Part shown: positions 13,711-30,639 of the stretch, in pieces
Layout of the letters: each line of letters begins with the position of its first letter
Position numbering within the stretch: the first letter of the stretch is position 1
From: Scylla paramamosain
Taxonomy: Eukaryota; Arthropoda; Malacostraca; Decapoda; Portunidae
DNA length: 64,000 nt
NCBI RefSeq assembly: GCF_035594125.1
Contig: NC_087166.1
Coordinates: 19,201,266-19,265,265 of the forward strand
Direction of reading: 5' to 3'
The notes under the pieces: generated by a model
Seen by the model: the letters and a program-made list of their open reading frames with translations, nothing else
Told to the model about the DNA's origin: nothing
The model's database searches: none
Made by a program: the position numbers and the translations under genes

Positions 13711-14607
13711 ATGGAGGATTTGTTGTGTTTGGGTGATGTTGATGGCCAAGGTGTAGCTGAGGTTAAAGTTGAGTGTAAGGAGGAGAGCAGGGAGGTGGAA
13801 GTGACCCCAGAGGTAGTTGATAACTTAATCAGTACCAATGCTCAGTTATCCCAAGCAGTGGCACAACTGTGTAATAAGTTTGACCAAATGGGGCACATGC
13901 AAAACATGGTGTGGTCACGTCCTGTCCCCACTATTGGAAAATTCTCTGGAAGGGTACAGAGGGCCAGTGAGCTGGATGACTGGGTAGAGGATGCCACAGA
14001 GAAAATAAAGCAGCTGGGAGTACAGGGCTCTGAGGGAGTGTCATACCTGTGTGGGTTCTTGGAAGGCCCAGCCCGTCGAAGGGTCCGCAACAGTACTGTG
14101 AAGACTGTGTCTGACCTTTTTGATTGTTTGAGGTCTGCTTTTGGACCAGAACTGAATTATACAGACTTAGAAAAACAGCTGCATGCTCGGGTTCAACAGC
14201 CGGGTGAAGGAGTGTGGGAATTTGCTGATTCTCTGGGTGTTATTGTGGATAAAATGTACAAAGTGAGAGACAAGGGAGATAAAGAACGGCAATGGCTGCT
14301 AACTACATGGTTCTGTAGGAATTTGAGAGACAGAAAAGTAGGAGTGAAGTTGGGAAAATGGTGGGAAAAGCACCAGCCTGTGAAGTGGGAGGACATGGTT
14401 CAGCGAGCAGCAGACCAAGTGAGTGAGGCTGAGCGGATTGTGAAGGAAGAAGCAGAGTTAGTGAGTGGGAAAAAGCCAGAGAGAGTTGTGAGGAGTACCC
14501 TTTCTTCACCATCTTGCTCCTTGTGTGAACAACATGGACACTTGGGATATCAGTGTGAACGGTTCAAGGAGTTGGTGTCCAAGACAGCGGGAAACGGGAG
14601 TCCTTGA
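13711..14607 (+). CDS. gag: Gag-like protein of the gypsy element
   Basis: About 298 residues from ATG at 13711; an upstream in-frame start at 13684 is a non-ATG codon and less likely. The central part (FSGRVQRASELDDWVEDATE ... ARRRVRNSTVKTVSDLFDCL) has the helical capsid character typical of retrotransposon Gag. Near the C-terminus a single CCHC zinc knuckle is present, CSLCEQHGHLGYQC (C-x2-C-x4-H-x4-C), which binds the genomic RNA. The frame is intact. The stop at 14605-14607 overlaps the start of the pol frame in the -1 register, so Pol is probably made by a -1 frameshift or by re-initiation. Confidence 0.88.
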   Translation: MEDLLCLGDVDGQGVAEVKVECKEESREVEVTPEVVDNLISTNAQLSQAVAQLCNKFDQMGHMQNMVWSRPVPTIGKFSGRVQRASELDDWVEDATEKIKQLGVQGSEGVSYLCGFLEGPARRRVRNSTVKTVSDLFDCLRSAFGPELNYTDLEKQLHARVQQPGEGVWEFADSLGVIVDKMYKVRDKGDKERQWLLTTWFCRNLRDRKVGVKLGKWWEKHQPVKWEDMVQRAADQVSEAERIVKEEAELVSGKKPERVVRSTLSSPSCSLCEQHGHLGYQCERFKELVSKTAGNGSP

Positions 14608-15932
14608 GAACAAGGGGCCAGCTCTCAAGGCCTGACGACAGGGCCCCCACTACAGCTCAGATAAGGAGTGTGACTAATGTGACCGAGGAACGGAATGATG
14701 TAAAAAGAGGGAAAGTTAAGTTGTTTGGAAAGACTCTGAGGATAGATGCGTTGGTGAATGGTATACCTGTAAGTGCTATGGCTGATTCTGGTGCTGAGGT
14801 CAGTCTGGTGACAGAGGAATGGTACAAACAGCACCTCCTCCCCAAGCAAGCTGTGATCTATGGGATGGACATTCGGATTACACATGCAAATGGGAGGGAA
14901 ATTCCCTGTTTCGGTTATGTGAAGGTGAATGTGGAAATTGAAGGAAAAAGTGTTAAAGACTGTGGACTTTTTGTGAAAGGTGGTGGTGGGGAGAGTGGTG
15001 TGGTGCAGGGCACTACATTGCCAGTGTTGTTTGGGATGAATGTGTTGAAGGGAGCCGTGCACCTGGGGCTAACTGAGAAGTGGGGCAGGTGTGTCTGTGC
15101 CATTGAGGCAAAATTGAGGGTGACACAACAGCCTCTGGGGTTTGCTGTAATTCAGCAGCAACAGGATTTAGTAATCCCGGCTGGTACCAGAAGAATAATG
15201 AGAGTGTTTGTGGAAAGTTTACAGGAAGTAGATGTAGATGGTGTGGTGTTGGAGCCCTTAGTGCCTGGTGAGGGCTACTGGGTGCCTGAAGGTTTGTGTA
15301 TATTTCCCATTTATACCAGAGTGGTTAAGGGTGAAGGATGGCTGTCAGTGGGTAACCTGGGACAAGCAGATGTGCAATTCAGGCCACAGTGGAAGGTAGC
15401 CAAAGTTTCTCATGGAAGGGATGTTACTGTGGGAAGAGCTCACACACACACAGTAGCTCAGACTGCACCTCCTTCAGTGGTTAAGGAGTTCAGGGACAGA
15501 CTAGGGGTGCAGGTGGATGAGAGTCAGCTTGATTCAGCACAGTTGGAGAGACTGGATGGATTGATCCATGAGTACGGAGATGTGTTTGCTGAAAACGAGC
15601 AGGATTTGGGATGTGCTACTGGAGTGGAGCATGAAATTCACCTCAATAGTGCAGTGCCCATTCGCCTTCCATACAGACATATTCCTCCCCCATGTATCAC
15701 TGAGGTTAAAGCTCATGTAAAGGGACTGTTGGAACAGGGAGTGATAGAGGAGAGTGTGAGCCCATATGCAGCCCCAATAGTGATGGTGAGGAAGAAAGAT
15801 GGTTCGCTGCGAATTTGTGTTGATTATCGAAGGCTGAACGAGGTGACAGTGAAAGATGCCTTCCCATTACCAAGGGTACAAGACACACTAGATGCATTAG
15901 CCGGGGCACAGTATTTTCTTCTTTTGATTTAG
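14604..15932 (+). pseudogene. pol: Pol part 1: aspartic protease and RT N-terminus
   Basis: The frame overlaps the gag stop. The retroviral-type protease active site appears as MADSGAEVSLV (D-S-G) about 55 residues in. It is followed by a linker and then the RT fingers, with LEQGVIEESVSPYAAPIVMV, RKKDGSLRICVDYRRLNEVT and DAFPLPRVQDTLDAL. The frame stops at 15930-15932, soon after AGAQYF. A one-base loss in the T-rich stretch 15910-15925 explains this, because the next RT block continues at once in another frame. Confidence 0.9.
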
Positions 15933-16426
15933 CTGCAGGTTATCATCAGATTCTTGTGCGGGCAGAAGACCGGCCCAAGACTGCTTTTGTAACACCATTT
16001 GGCCATTATCAATATGTGCGCTGTCCTATGGGGTTATCCAATAGCCCAGCAACATTCCAAAGGTTTATGGAGTATGTGTTTAGCGATCAGGTTTTTGTGA
16101 CTCTTTTGGTGTATCTGGATGATTTGTTGGTGTTTGCTCGGAGTGTGGATGAGCATCTGGATAGACTGGAGGGAATGTTGAAGCTTTTGAGGAAACATGG
16201 GCTGAAGTTGAAACCTTCCAAATGCCACATACTAAAGCCCCAGGTTAGGTACCTTGGATTTATCATTTCTAAGGAGGGAATTAATACAGACCCAGAGAAA
16301 ATACGGGCTGTACAGGAGTGGCCAGTTCCGCGCACTGTTAGGGAGGTCAGGGCATTTGTTGCATTCTGCTCCTTTTACAGAAGGTTTGTGAAAAATTTTG
16401 CGAAGGTGGCTGCTCCGTTGCTTTGA
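15926..16426 (+). pseudogene. pol: Pol part 2: reverse transcriptase palm and thumb
   Basis: It continues the RT after the first frameshift: KTAFVTPFGHYQYVRCPMGL, SNSPATFQRFM, then the catalytic LVYLDDLLVF (YLDD, the two metal-binding aspartates), and LKPSKCHILKPQVRYLGFII in the thumb region. The frame ends in TGA at 16424-16426, after VKNFAKVAAPLL. This lies inside the connection to RNase H and is a second frameshift, not a natural end. Confidence 0.9.
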
Positions 16427-17082
16427 TGAGTGGTGATTCTAAGGCAGCAGTGAGTGATTATTGGGGGAAGGATGAGGCCAGAGCATTTGCCTTGTTGAAA
16501 GAGAAGTTAAGTCAGGCTCCAGTGTTGAAAAGTGCAGATTACAGCAAGCAGTTTGTGGTGGAGACAGATCCTAGCTTTGAAGGACTGGGAGCAGTTTTAT
16601 CTCAGGAGCATGATGGGAGGTTGCATCCGGTGGCTTTTGCAAGTAGAGGTCTCAGAAAGTCAGAGCGGAACATGAGCAATTACAGCTCTAGGAAGTTGGA
16701 GCTGTTGGCTCTGAAGTGGGCAGTGACAGAGCAGTTTAAGCACTATCTGGTGGGTGGACATTTTATAGTGCTGACGGATAATAATCCATTGGCACATTTG
16801 AACTCTGCCAAGCTTGGGGCAGTGGAGAGTAGGTGGCTGGGTGACTTGGGAAGGTTTGATTTTGAGGTGAAATACCGGCCAGGGAAGGAGAATGGTAACG
16901 CGGATGGATTGTCGAGGAGGCCCCAGGAATTGACTGAGGGAGGGGAGGAAGAGAAGGAGATATGGGAAACCAGTCCTAACACCTCGGTGAAAGGGGTGGC
17001 TGTGATGCAGGTATGGCGTGGTGCCAGTAAGGAGCAGCTTAGGGATATGCAACAGTCTTGTCCAGTTGTAGGGAAGTTGTAG
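16423..17082 (+). pseudogene. pol: Pol part 3: RNase H
   Basis: RNase H of the gypsy type: FVVETDPSFEGLGAVLSQ (first catalytic Asp), YSSRKLELLALKWAV (catalytic Glu), VLTDNNPLAHL (second Asp) and the C-terminal RPGKENGNADGLSRR tether that precedes integrase. TAG at 17080-17082 interrupts the same frame, which continues directly into integrase. This is a nonsense change rather than a gene boundary. Confidence 0.9.
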
Positions 17083-18633
17083 AGACAAATGATTGGTAGA
17101 GTGAGGCCAGCAGAACTAAGGCAGTTGCTACAAGTAGAGGAGTTTAGGCAATGGTGGAGAGTGAGAGGGTCCCTCATTATGAGGCATGGGGTGATCTACT
17201 GGCGTGGAAGGGAGACAGATTCTAGGAAGTGGAAAGTGGTGTTGCCAGTGAATCAGAGACAAGAAGTGCTTAAAGCCGCTCATGATCAGTGGGGTCATCA
17301 AGGGGTTGCTAGAACAACGTCACTAGTGAAGGATAGGTTTGCTTGGCCAGGACTACATGAAGACATCAAATTGTATGTGGCAAAGTGCAAAGTCTGTGTC
17401 ATGGGGAAGGAGGAGGGTGTGCGGGCCAAGACTAAGTTGGGTACGTTGGAAGCCAACCGCCCCTGGGAAGTGTTGGCTGTTGACTTCACTTTGCTGGATC
17501 CGGCCAGGGATGGCAAGGAAAATGTATTGGTGGTGACGGATGTGTTTAGCAAGTTTGCCCTGGCCTTTCCTACTAAAAACCAAAAGGCAAGCACAGTAGC
17601 CAAGATCTTGGTGGAGGAGATTTTTCACCGTTTTGGTTGCCCAGAAAGGGTACATAGTGACCAGGGTAGGAATTTTGAGGGAAAGTTAGTGCAGGAACTA
17701 TGCAAGTATTACCATGTAGCCAAGTTTCGTACCACCCCGTATCACCCTCAAGGAAATGGGATCTGTGAGAGGTTTAACCGCACCCTACATGGGATGTTAG
17801 TTACCCTTGGTCAGGAACAGCGGGAGCATTGGCCTAGGCACTTGTCAAGCCTCACTGCCATCTATAATACCACACCCCATACTGTCACTGGTTTTTCACC
17901 CCATTATTTGTTGTTTGGTGTGGAGCCCCATTTACCTTTGGATAGGTTCTGTGAGGAAACTGATAGTGAGCCTACTAACCATAGCATGTGGATTAGGAAG
18001 CTCAGAGAGACACAGGAGGCTGCTTGGAAAGCAGCTAAGTTGAACATCAAGAGTTACCACAATACCAATAGGTGGAAGCGTCAGGAGCAAGGAAAAGCAG
18101 AGCCATTGAGGGTGGGACAAAGAGTGTTGCTAAGGGACAATACGGTACTAGGTAGGAGGAAGATTCAGCCTAAGTTTGCAGCTGAGGTGTGGGAAGTTGA
18201 GGAGGTGTTGGATGGGGTGAGTGGGGTGTATAGGGTCAGACCAGAAGGTGAGTCCGGCTGTAGTAAGGTGTTACATCGCAGTAACTTGCGTCCTTGGAAT
18301 GGCAGTGAGGGCCATGCAGGGACAAGTAATGAAGTGCCAGCAGGGACAAGTAATGAAGGGCCACCAGAGGAGGAAGAAGTAGAAATGCCAGATATGACAG
18401 AAGTGTTAAAGCGCTTTGGGTTTCCAGAACCGGATTCAGAGGAACAAGTGGACTCAGTGGTTGAGCAGGAGGGAGAGAATGCCCTAGGGCCTGGTGAAGA
18501 GCCAGATGAACAGAGTGGTGAAGGCTCAGAGCAGGGTAAAGGGGTTCAGGCCCCTCAACTCAGGAGGTCTAGTAGGATTGCTGAAAGGGGTGCAACGGGT
18601 TCGTCTTGTGTTGGCTGTGGGGATTGTGCATGA
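17083..18633 (+). pseudogene. pol: Pol part 4: integrase
   Basis: It is in frame with the preceding RNase H. An N-terminal HHCC zinc-binding motif is seen (HDQWGHQGVARTTSLVKDRF ... CKVC). The DDE core has all three acidic residues: VLAVDFTLLD, HSDQGRNFEG and GNGICERFNRTL. The region KVLHRSNLRPWN resembles the gypsy GPY/F-like C-terminal domain. A Glu-rich tail of about 120 residues ends before the polypurine tract; no typical chromodomain is evident. The integrase itself is unbroken over some 514 codons. Confidence 0.9.
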
Positions 18634-18644
18634 GGGCATGCACA

Positions 18645-18662
18645 AAGTTCAGGGGGGGTGAG
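18645..18662 (+). promoter_or_regulatory. Polypurine tract of gypsy element
   Basis: AGTTCAGGGGGGGTGAG abuts the 3' LTR. This is the place where plus-strand DNA synthesis would be primed. Confidence 0.7.
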
Positions 18663-19526
18663 TGTAAGAAGTTGAAGTGGGTGCGCCTGCGAGAGGCTCA
18701 CAGACTAGTCAGCGAGGCCCGCCAAAACGAGTCTTAAGGCCCTGAAGGTTTGTTGTTGTGGGGATTTTGGCGGGAGAGGCGAGCGAGAGAGAGACAGGGT
18801 GCAGAGTAGTGGTGGATTTGCCATTTGATTTGCAGGTATGTTATTGGGATTTGTTGTATTCTTTCATGGTGAAACAGTGTACATTGGGGGACATTATTGG
18901 GAGATAGGGTGGTGATTTGTACGCTTGGTTGGCAGGAGTTTGGTCTTGGCAGTGTGCTGTGGGACGTCAGTGAGGTGGCACCGTAGCAGATACTGTGAAC
19001 TAAGGAGGCTGCAGCGAGGAACTTGCTGTCCCTGGCTGCTATGGTGTTAGTACCGCCGTGCATGGAGGAAGAGCTGCAGTACTTCAGGGTAGTGGTAGTG
19101 GTGTACCTTCAGCGCGTTGGGTCGGTGTGCGGTTGGGCCTATAGGGTGTGAGGGTCCTGGGGGTACTGGTTAGGGTGGGACAGTGTCAGTGGCATATAAC
19201 ATTTCTTGTGTTGGTGCGTGAAGTGTTTATTTCTCCTGTTTATTTGTATGTGGATTTACCCATTTTCTCATGGGATCAGGTATTTTGGAGTGCCAGCAGT
19301 GTGGCCTCTAAGAGTGTTAAGCACTCATATTTTATTTGTGTTTTCTTTATTATGTACTCATTTGTGTTTTCTTTATTATGTACTCAACCATTAAATTTTT
19401 AAATTGTGGCCCGGATTTCTGTGAACCTAAGCAGGAGGTTTAAATTAATCAGTGGGTTCTTGTGATGAGTGCTTGGTGAGCCTAATTAAGGTAGGTTAAC
19501 TGTGCCCTAGTTCTGCACTCATTACA
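18663..19526 (+). repeat. 3' LTR of Ty3/gypsy element
   Basis: Same 864-base length and TGTAAG...ATTACA ends as the 5' LTR. The few differences (for example GTGGGTGCG against GTGGGCGCG at the start) suggest recent insertion. Confidence 0.93.
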
Positions 19527-20958
<1,432 letters not shown>

Positions 20959-22835
20959 TTTTTTTTTTATGTAGGAAGGATACTGGCCAAGGGCAACAAA
21001 AATCTAATTAAAAAAATGCCCACTGAAATGCCAGTCTCATAAAAGGGTCAAAGCGGCGGTCAAAAATTAGTGCATAAGTGTCTTGAAACCTCCCTCTTGA
21101 AGGAATTCAAGTCATAGTAAGGTGGAAATACAGAAGCAGGCAGGGAGTTCCAGAGTTTACCAGAGAAAGGGATGAATGATTGAGAATACTGGTTAACTCT
21201 TGCGTTACAGAGGTGGACAGAATAGGGGTGAAAGAAAGAAGAAAGTCTTGTGCAGCGAAGCTGCGGAAGGAGGGGAGGCATGCAGTTAGCAGGATCAGAA
21301 GAGCAGTTAGCATGAAAATAGCGGTAGAAGACAGCTAGATATGCAACATTGCGACGGTGAGAGAGAGGCTGAAGACAGTCAGTTAGAGGAGAGGAGTTGA
21401 TGAGACGAAAAGCTTTTGATTCCACCCTGTCTAGAAGAGCAGTATGAGTTGAACCCCCCCAGACATGTGAAGCATACTCCATACATGGACGGATAAGGCC
21501 CTTGTACAGAGTTAGCAGCTAAGGGGGTGAGAAAAACTGGCGGAGACGTCTCAGAACACCTAACTTCATAGAAGTTGTTTTAGCTAGAGATGAGATGTGA
21601 AGTTTCCAGTTCAGATTATAAGTAAAGGACAGACCGAGGATGTTCAGTGTAGAAGAGGGGGACAGTTGAGTGTCATTGAAGAAGAGGGGATAGTTGTCTG
21701 GAAGGTTGTGTCGAGTTGATAGATGGAGGAATTGAGTTTTTGAGGTATTGAACAATACCAAGTTTGCTCTGCCCCAATCAGAAATTTTTGAAAGATCAGA
21801 AGTTAGACGTTCTGTGGCTTCCCTGCGTGATATGTTTACCTCCTGAAGGGTTGGACGTCTATGAAAAGACGTGGAAAAGTGCAGGGTGGTATCATCAGCG
21901 TAGGAGGAATGAATGGATGAATAATAAGAAGAGAGTGGGTGACAGGACAGAACCCTGAGGAACACCACTGTTAATAGATTTATGAGAAGAACAGTGACCC
22001 TCTACCACAGCAGCAATAGAACGGTCAGAAAGGAAACTTGAGATGAAGTTACAGAGAGAAGGATAGAAACCGTAGGAGGGTAGTTTGGAAATCAAAGCTT
22101 TGTGCCAGACTCTATCAAAAGCTTTTGATATGTCCAAGGCAACAGCATAAGTTTCACCAAAATCTCTAAAAGAGAATGACCAAGACTCAGTAAGGAAAGC
22201 CAGAAGATCACCAGTAGAGCGGCCTTGACGGAACCCATACTGGCGATCAGATAGAAGGTTGTGAAGTGATAGATGTTTAAAATTCTTCCTGTTGAGGATA
22301 GATTCAAAAACTTTAGATAAGCAGGAAATTAAAGCAATAGGACGGTAGTTTGAGGGATTAGAGCGGTCATCCTTTTTAGGAACAGGTTGAATGTAGGCAA
22401 ACTTCCAGCAAGAAGGAAAGGTAGATGTTAACAGACAGAGCTGAAAGAGTTTGACTAGGCAAGGTGCAAGCACGGCAAGCACGGAGGCACAGTTTCGGAG
22501 AACAATAGGAGGGACCCCATCAGGTCCATAAGCTTTCCGAGGGTTTAGGCCAGCGAGGGCATGGAAAACATCATTGCGAAGATTTTTAATAGGTGGCATG
22601 AAATAGTCAGAGGGTGGAGGAGAGGGAGGAACAAGCCCAGAATCGTCCAAGGTAGAGTTTTTAGCAAAGGTTTGAGCAAAGAGTTCAGCTTTAGAAATAG
22701 ATGTGATAGCAGTGGTGCCATCTGGTTGAAGTAGAGGAGGGTTTAATGATGAATTCACAGCAGCCCCTGAACAGTGTTTTAGACCTCACTGGGAGTAATT
22801 ATCGTTTCGGCAGGTATCTACTGCCTCCTCCTCTG
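20959..22835 (-). mobile_element. LINE-P copy A, internally deleted
   Basis: It runs on the minus strand. The poly(T) at 20959-20969 is the 3' poly(A) tail. The conserved 5' end (AGGCAGTAGATACCTGCC on the minus strand) lies near 22835. The 5' UTR is joined directly to the middle of the coding region near 22755, so the start of the ORF and the entire endonuclease are missing. Other copies define a full length of about 3.3 kb. Confidence 0.85.
21060..22758 (-). pseudogene. LINE-P copy A: reverse transcriptase
   Basis: The frame from 22758 down to 21895 covers the RT fingers and palm: LNPRKAYGPDGVPPIVLRNC, SNPSNYRPIALISCLSKVFE, QYGFRQGRSTGDLLAFLTES, VALDISKAFDRVWHKALISK (first catalytic Asp) and SINSGVPQGSVLSPTLFLLF. 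After a frame change near 21930, a second piece (21519-21968) holds SYADDTTL (catalytic ADD). Piece 21060-21482 is the C-terminal MEYASHVWGGSTHTALLDRV block. The endonuclease is absent. RT in this family would copy the element's own RNA at the nicked target. Confidence 0.88.
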
Positions 22836-24186
<1,351 letters not shown>

Positions 24187-24251
24187 AAAAAGTGAAGTCC
24201 ACTGAAAGTAAAAATTAACTTTCAAATATATTACAGGAATAAGAAGACCAG

Positions 24252-25516
<1,265 letters not shown>

Positions 25517-25646
25517 TATTATTATTTTTTTTTTTTTTAATTGTCATGTCTTGATGTGAGTCTCTGCTCTAGATCATTCGTCTTTGTGTTACTCTTCACT
25601 TCATATTTACGCAGGGTACTTCAAACAAGAGCTTTCCGTCGACATT

Positions 25647-27705
25647 TTTTTTTTTTTTTTTTTTGTATGTAGGAAGGACACTGGCCAAGGGCAACAAAAA
25701 TCCAATAAAAAAAATATGCCCACTGAAATGCCAGTCCCATAAAAGGGTCAAAGCAGTGGTCAAAAATTGATGAATAAGTGTCTTGAAACATCCCTCTTGA
25801 AGGAATTTAAGTCATAGGAAGGTGGAAATACAGAAGCAGGCAGGGAGTTCCTGAGTTTACCAGAGAAAGGGATGAATGATTGAGAATACTGGTAACTCTT
25901 GCGTTAGAGAGGTGGACAGAATAGGGATGAGAGAAAGAAGAAAGTCTTGTGCAGTGAGGCCGCGGAAGGAGGGGAAGCATGCAGTTATCAGGATCAGAAG
26001 AGCAGTTAGCATGAAAATAGCGGTAGAAGACAGCTAGATATGCAAAATTGCGGCGGTGAGAGAGAGGCTGAAGACAGTCAGTTAGAGGAGAGAAGTGGAG
26101 AGGGTGGAGGAGAGGGAGGAACAAGCCCAGAATCGTCCAAGGTAGGGTTTTTAGCAAAGGTTTGACTGAAGAGTTCAGCTTTAGAAATAGATGTGATAGC
26201 AGTTGTGCCATCTGGTTGAAATAGAGGAGGGAAAGAAGAAGAAGCAAACTTACTGGAGATCTTTTTGGCTAGATGCCAGAAATCACGAAGGGAGTTAGAT
26301 CTTGAAAGGTTTTGGCATTTTCTGTTAATGAAGGAGTTTTTGGCTAGTTGGAGAACAGACTTGGCATGGTTCCGGGCAGAAATATAAAGTGCATGAGATT
26401 CTGGTGATGGAAGACTTATGTACCTTTTGTGGACCACCTCTCTATCATGTATAGCTCGAGAACAAGTTGTGTTAAACCAAGGTTTAGAAGGTTTAGGACG
26501 AGAAAAAGAGTGAGGAATGTACGCCTCCATGCCAGACACTATCACCTCTGTTATGCGTTCAGCACACAAAGACGGGTCTCTGACACGGAATCAGTAGTCA
26601 TTCCAAGGAAAATCAGCAAAATACCTTCTCAGGTACCCCCAACTAGCAGAGGCAAGACGCCAGAGGCACCTTCGCTTAGGGGGATCCTGAGGAGGGATTG
26701 GAGTGATAGGACAAGATAAAGATATGAGATTGTGATCGGAGGAGCCCAACGGAGAAGAAAGGGTGACAGCATAAGCAGAAGGATTAGAGGTCAGGAAAAG
26801 GTCAAGAATGTTGGGCGTATCTCCAAGACAGTCAGGAATACGAGTAGGGTGTTGCACCAATTGCTCTAGGTCATGGAGGATAGCAAAGGTGTAGGTTAGT
26901 TCACCAGGATGGTCAGTGAAGGGAGAGGAAAGCCAAAGCTGGTGGTGAACATTGAAGTCTCCAAGAATGGAGATCTCTGCAAAAAAGGAAGAGGGTCAGA
27001 ATGTGCTCCACTTTGGAAGCTAAGTAGTCAAAGAATTTCTTATAGTCAGAGGAGTTAGGAGAGAGGTATACAGCACAGATAAATTTAGTATGAGAGTGAT
27101 TCTGTAGTCGTAGCCAGATGGTGGAAAACTCGGAAGATTCAAGAGCGTGGGCACGAGAGCAGGTTAAGTCATTGCGCACATAAACGCAGCATCCAGCTTT
27201 GGATAAAAAATGAGGATAGAGAAAGTAGGAGGGAACAGAAAGTGATGAAAAGAAGATGAGGTTTAGAAGAGGAGAGGTGGTGTTCTACAGATTGAAAATT
27301 AGATCTTAGACCGCTAATGTTACAGAAGTTAATGAAGAAAAAGTTGAGGGGGGTGTCAAGACACTTAGGGTCATCGACAGAAAGGCAGTCCGACCTGGGA
27401 ACATTTATGGTCCCCTTCCCAGATGGGGATTCCGAGGCTGGTGTAGGAGTCGCCATGATGATTTTAAAATTTTTGGGTGAAGGGTGTGTGTGTTATTAGA
27501 TGCTTGTAGTTTTGTGAGGAGGAAGAGAGTTGTCTTTAGAGGGCAGGCTGTGACTGCCCCCTTGTGTTGTGAGACACAAAGGGAAACGTTCAGTGAGGTC
27601 ACAGCTGGGTTTAATGATAAGTTCACCGCACCCCCTGAACAGTGCTTTAGACATCACTGGGAGTAATTATCGTTTTGGCAGGTGTCTACTGCCTCCTCCT
27701 AGGTA
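25647..27705 (-). mobile_element. LINE-P copy B, internally deleted
   Basis: The minus-strand copy has its poly(A) tail as poly(T) at 25647-25664 and its 5' end (GGAGGCAGTAGACACCTGCC, minus strand) at about 27705. The coding region jumps near 26095 from PPSPPPS to SPLTDCLQPLSHRRN. The whole RT palm is therefore deleted, while the 5' UTR, ORF start, endonuclease and 3' end are kept. The opposite part is missing in copy A. Confidence 0.87.
26078..27456 (-). pseudogene. LINE-P copy B: endonuclease and RT N-terminal linker
   Basis: The ORF begins MATPTPASESPSGKGTINVP at 27456. It runs through NFCNISGLRSNFQSVEHHLS (start of the endonuclease fold), the [20 protein letters not shown] strand, [20 protein letters not shown] and [15 protein letters not shown] (the SDH active-site histidine). 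The linker PSKPWFNTTCSRAIHDREVV follows. Frames change near 27170, 26990, 26870 and 26580. The endonuclease would nick chromosomal DNA; this copy is dead. Confidence 0.85.
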
Positions 27706-28560
27706 ATGGCAGGATCACAGCTAACCAAACAAATAACAAACTAAGCCTTAACAGACTGACTGCCATCCCATTAATAACTACTAAAATAAGTGTTAGCACT
27801 CTCCCAGGTATAATTAGTTATAATATTTATTCCTTCTAAAAACTGTTTAGCAACAAGGTGAGTCTACGTTAAACTAGTACCCCAGGGACAGCAAGGTAAA
27901 TGTGAATAAGGTAAGTATAAACATCTCTGTGAAATATTAGGTTAGTGTGATAACTTAGTGTACATATATTGTAATATAGTGTATCTCCTTGTGATAGCAC
28001 GGGCGGTCTTCAGGGTCCCTGCTATACTATGGGATGAGCTGGGTATGAACCTAACCCCCTCTTCTCCTCTCAGAAAGTTCTTCTCACTTTTCCAAACTAG
28101 GGGAGAAACCGATGTCCTCGAGTCAGGATGAGATGTAGCCATCTACCAACCCTGCTGCTGGAGGACTGCAATTCTTACCAGAGGTGCACTTTGCTAAGTG
28201 AAGGAGGGAGTAACTATACCTCCCACTTCCTGCCGACTCAGGGTGCGGGTGTATGGTAGACAGGAAACAGGCTCACATCTAGCCCATGTGGAGCAGTTGT
28301 TAGCAATAGTGTAGAGTAAGCGTAGTTCGCTTAAATAATAGTACTTAATAATTTGGTGCTTAGTTAGTGTAAATGGGCTGAAGTAGTGGATTATTAATAA
28401 CACTCCATGAGCGAAGGAACCAACTGTGTGATGTATTGTTGTTAGTTGCTCCTATTGGTCAGGATCGGTTGTTGCTATTCTTTCCCACACTTTATTGGCC
28501 CTAATGTGTAGTGATTGGTTTATTGGCGTTATATTTATTATTTGGTGCATTTCTTCCAAG
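27706..28560. other. Unidentified dispersed repeat and unrecognised sequence
   Basis: 27706-27950 shares blocks with 20420-20960 (GTAATGGCAGGA..., GACTGCCATCCCAT, AAGGTAAATGTGAA). 27960-28560 has no recognised features; its moderate GC content and short open frames give no domain. Confidence 0.45.
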
Positions 28561-28639
28561 GATAGAGTGTTATCTACATTACTGAAAATAACTCTTAGTG
28601 ATTTATTCATGATTCTCTGCATATAAAGTTTTTGAGTCT

Positions 28640-29270
28640 TTGAAGCTGAACAGATTAGAATGGGAGGATATGCAAGCAGATACCGGTATGATAATTCTTT
28701 TTAATGTGGCTGGTTTTTAACTTGGGCGTGAAATTGTTAAACCGTTGAAGTTTAGATAAAGCTGCTTTTGTCTTACTGATTCTTGTAATTCTTGTTGATG
28801 CTAATCCCAGCATGACGCCCTGGCTGCTTTTAGGAATTATTTTGTTATTAACTGCTGAGTCCTGTATTTTCTTTTTTGTGCAGCTGGAATTATCTAGAAT
28901 TTGTTTTCACTGGTTCTGAATTTCCATTGGCGTTCATATTTACAAATTCTTTATATCTCTCTTTTCACCTTGATTATCATCATAGCTTTTGGATTTAGAT
29001 GGTGATTTTTGAAATATCATTTGTGTATACGATATCGTAACAACCGGGTCCTACATCAGGTAAGTCATTAGTAAACATGGTGTATAAAGTCGGACTGATC
29101 ACGCTCCCCTGTGGTATCCTGCTTAAAAGGTTGATTGCATTACTGTTTGTTCTACCTATTGTGGCTGTGGCGGTCATATTGCCTAAGAAGCTAGATAACA
29201 TTCTTTGTAATACTTCTGGAAGCTCGAGGTGGAATAATTTGTATTTCAGACCAATGCGCAAAAATTTATC
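28640..29270 (-). pseudogene. LINE-Z copy 3: reverse transcriptase palm fragment
   Basis: The minus strand at 28995-29261 reads [20 protein letters not shown], then [20 protein letters not shown] and DIVYTNDISKITI. The last is the RT catalytic block with YTND in place of the usual Y-x-D-D, so a catalytic aspartate is lost. The 5' side is cut by the TA array at 29275-29549. The copy is otherwise decayed. Confidence 0.7.
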
Positions 29271-30540
<1,270 letters not shown>

Positions 30541-30639
30541 TTGTATGACTTCACTGTTCTATGAAAGGAAAGTCTTCTTGAGGCGTGGATCTCTATTTCC
30601 TTCAGGTTATCGTTCCTCCACTAGACCTTGCCTAATCTT

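Larger units (their letters stand above)
12731..19526 (+). mobile_element. Complete Ty3/gypsy LTR retrotransposon (6.8 kb)
   Basis: Two near-identical LTRs enclose gag and then protease, reverse transcriptase, RNase H and integrase, in that order. That order defines Ty3/gypsy elements, as opposed to copia. No envelope frame follows integrase. Three breaks (near 15915, at 16424-16426 and at 17080-17082) stop a continuous Pol, so this copy cannot make it despite its young LTRs. Its high GC and codon-rich body stands out against the AT-rich surroundings. Confidence 0.93.

Noticed and set aside
18634..18662. An envelope gene for the gypsy element
   Set aside because: Only 29 bases separate the integrase stop from the 3' LTR, so no third gene fits.
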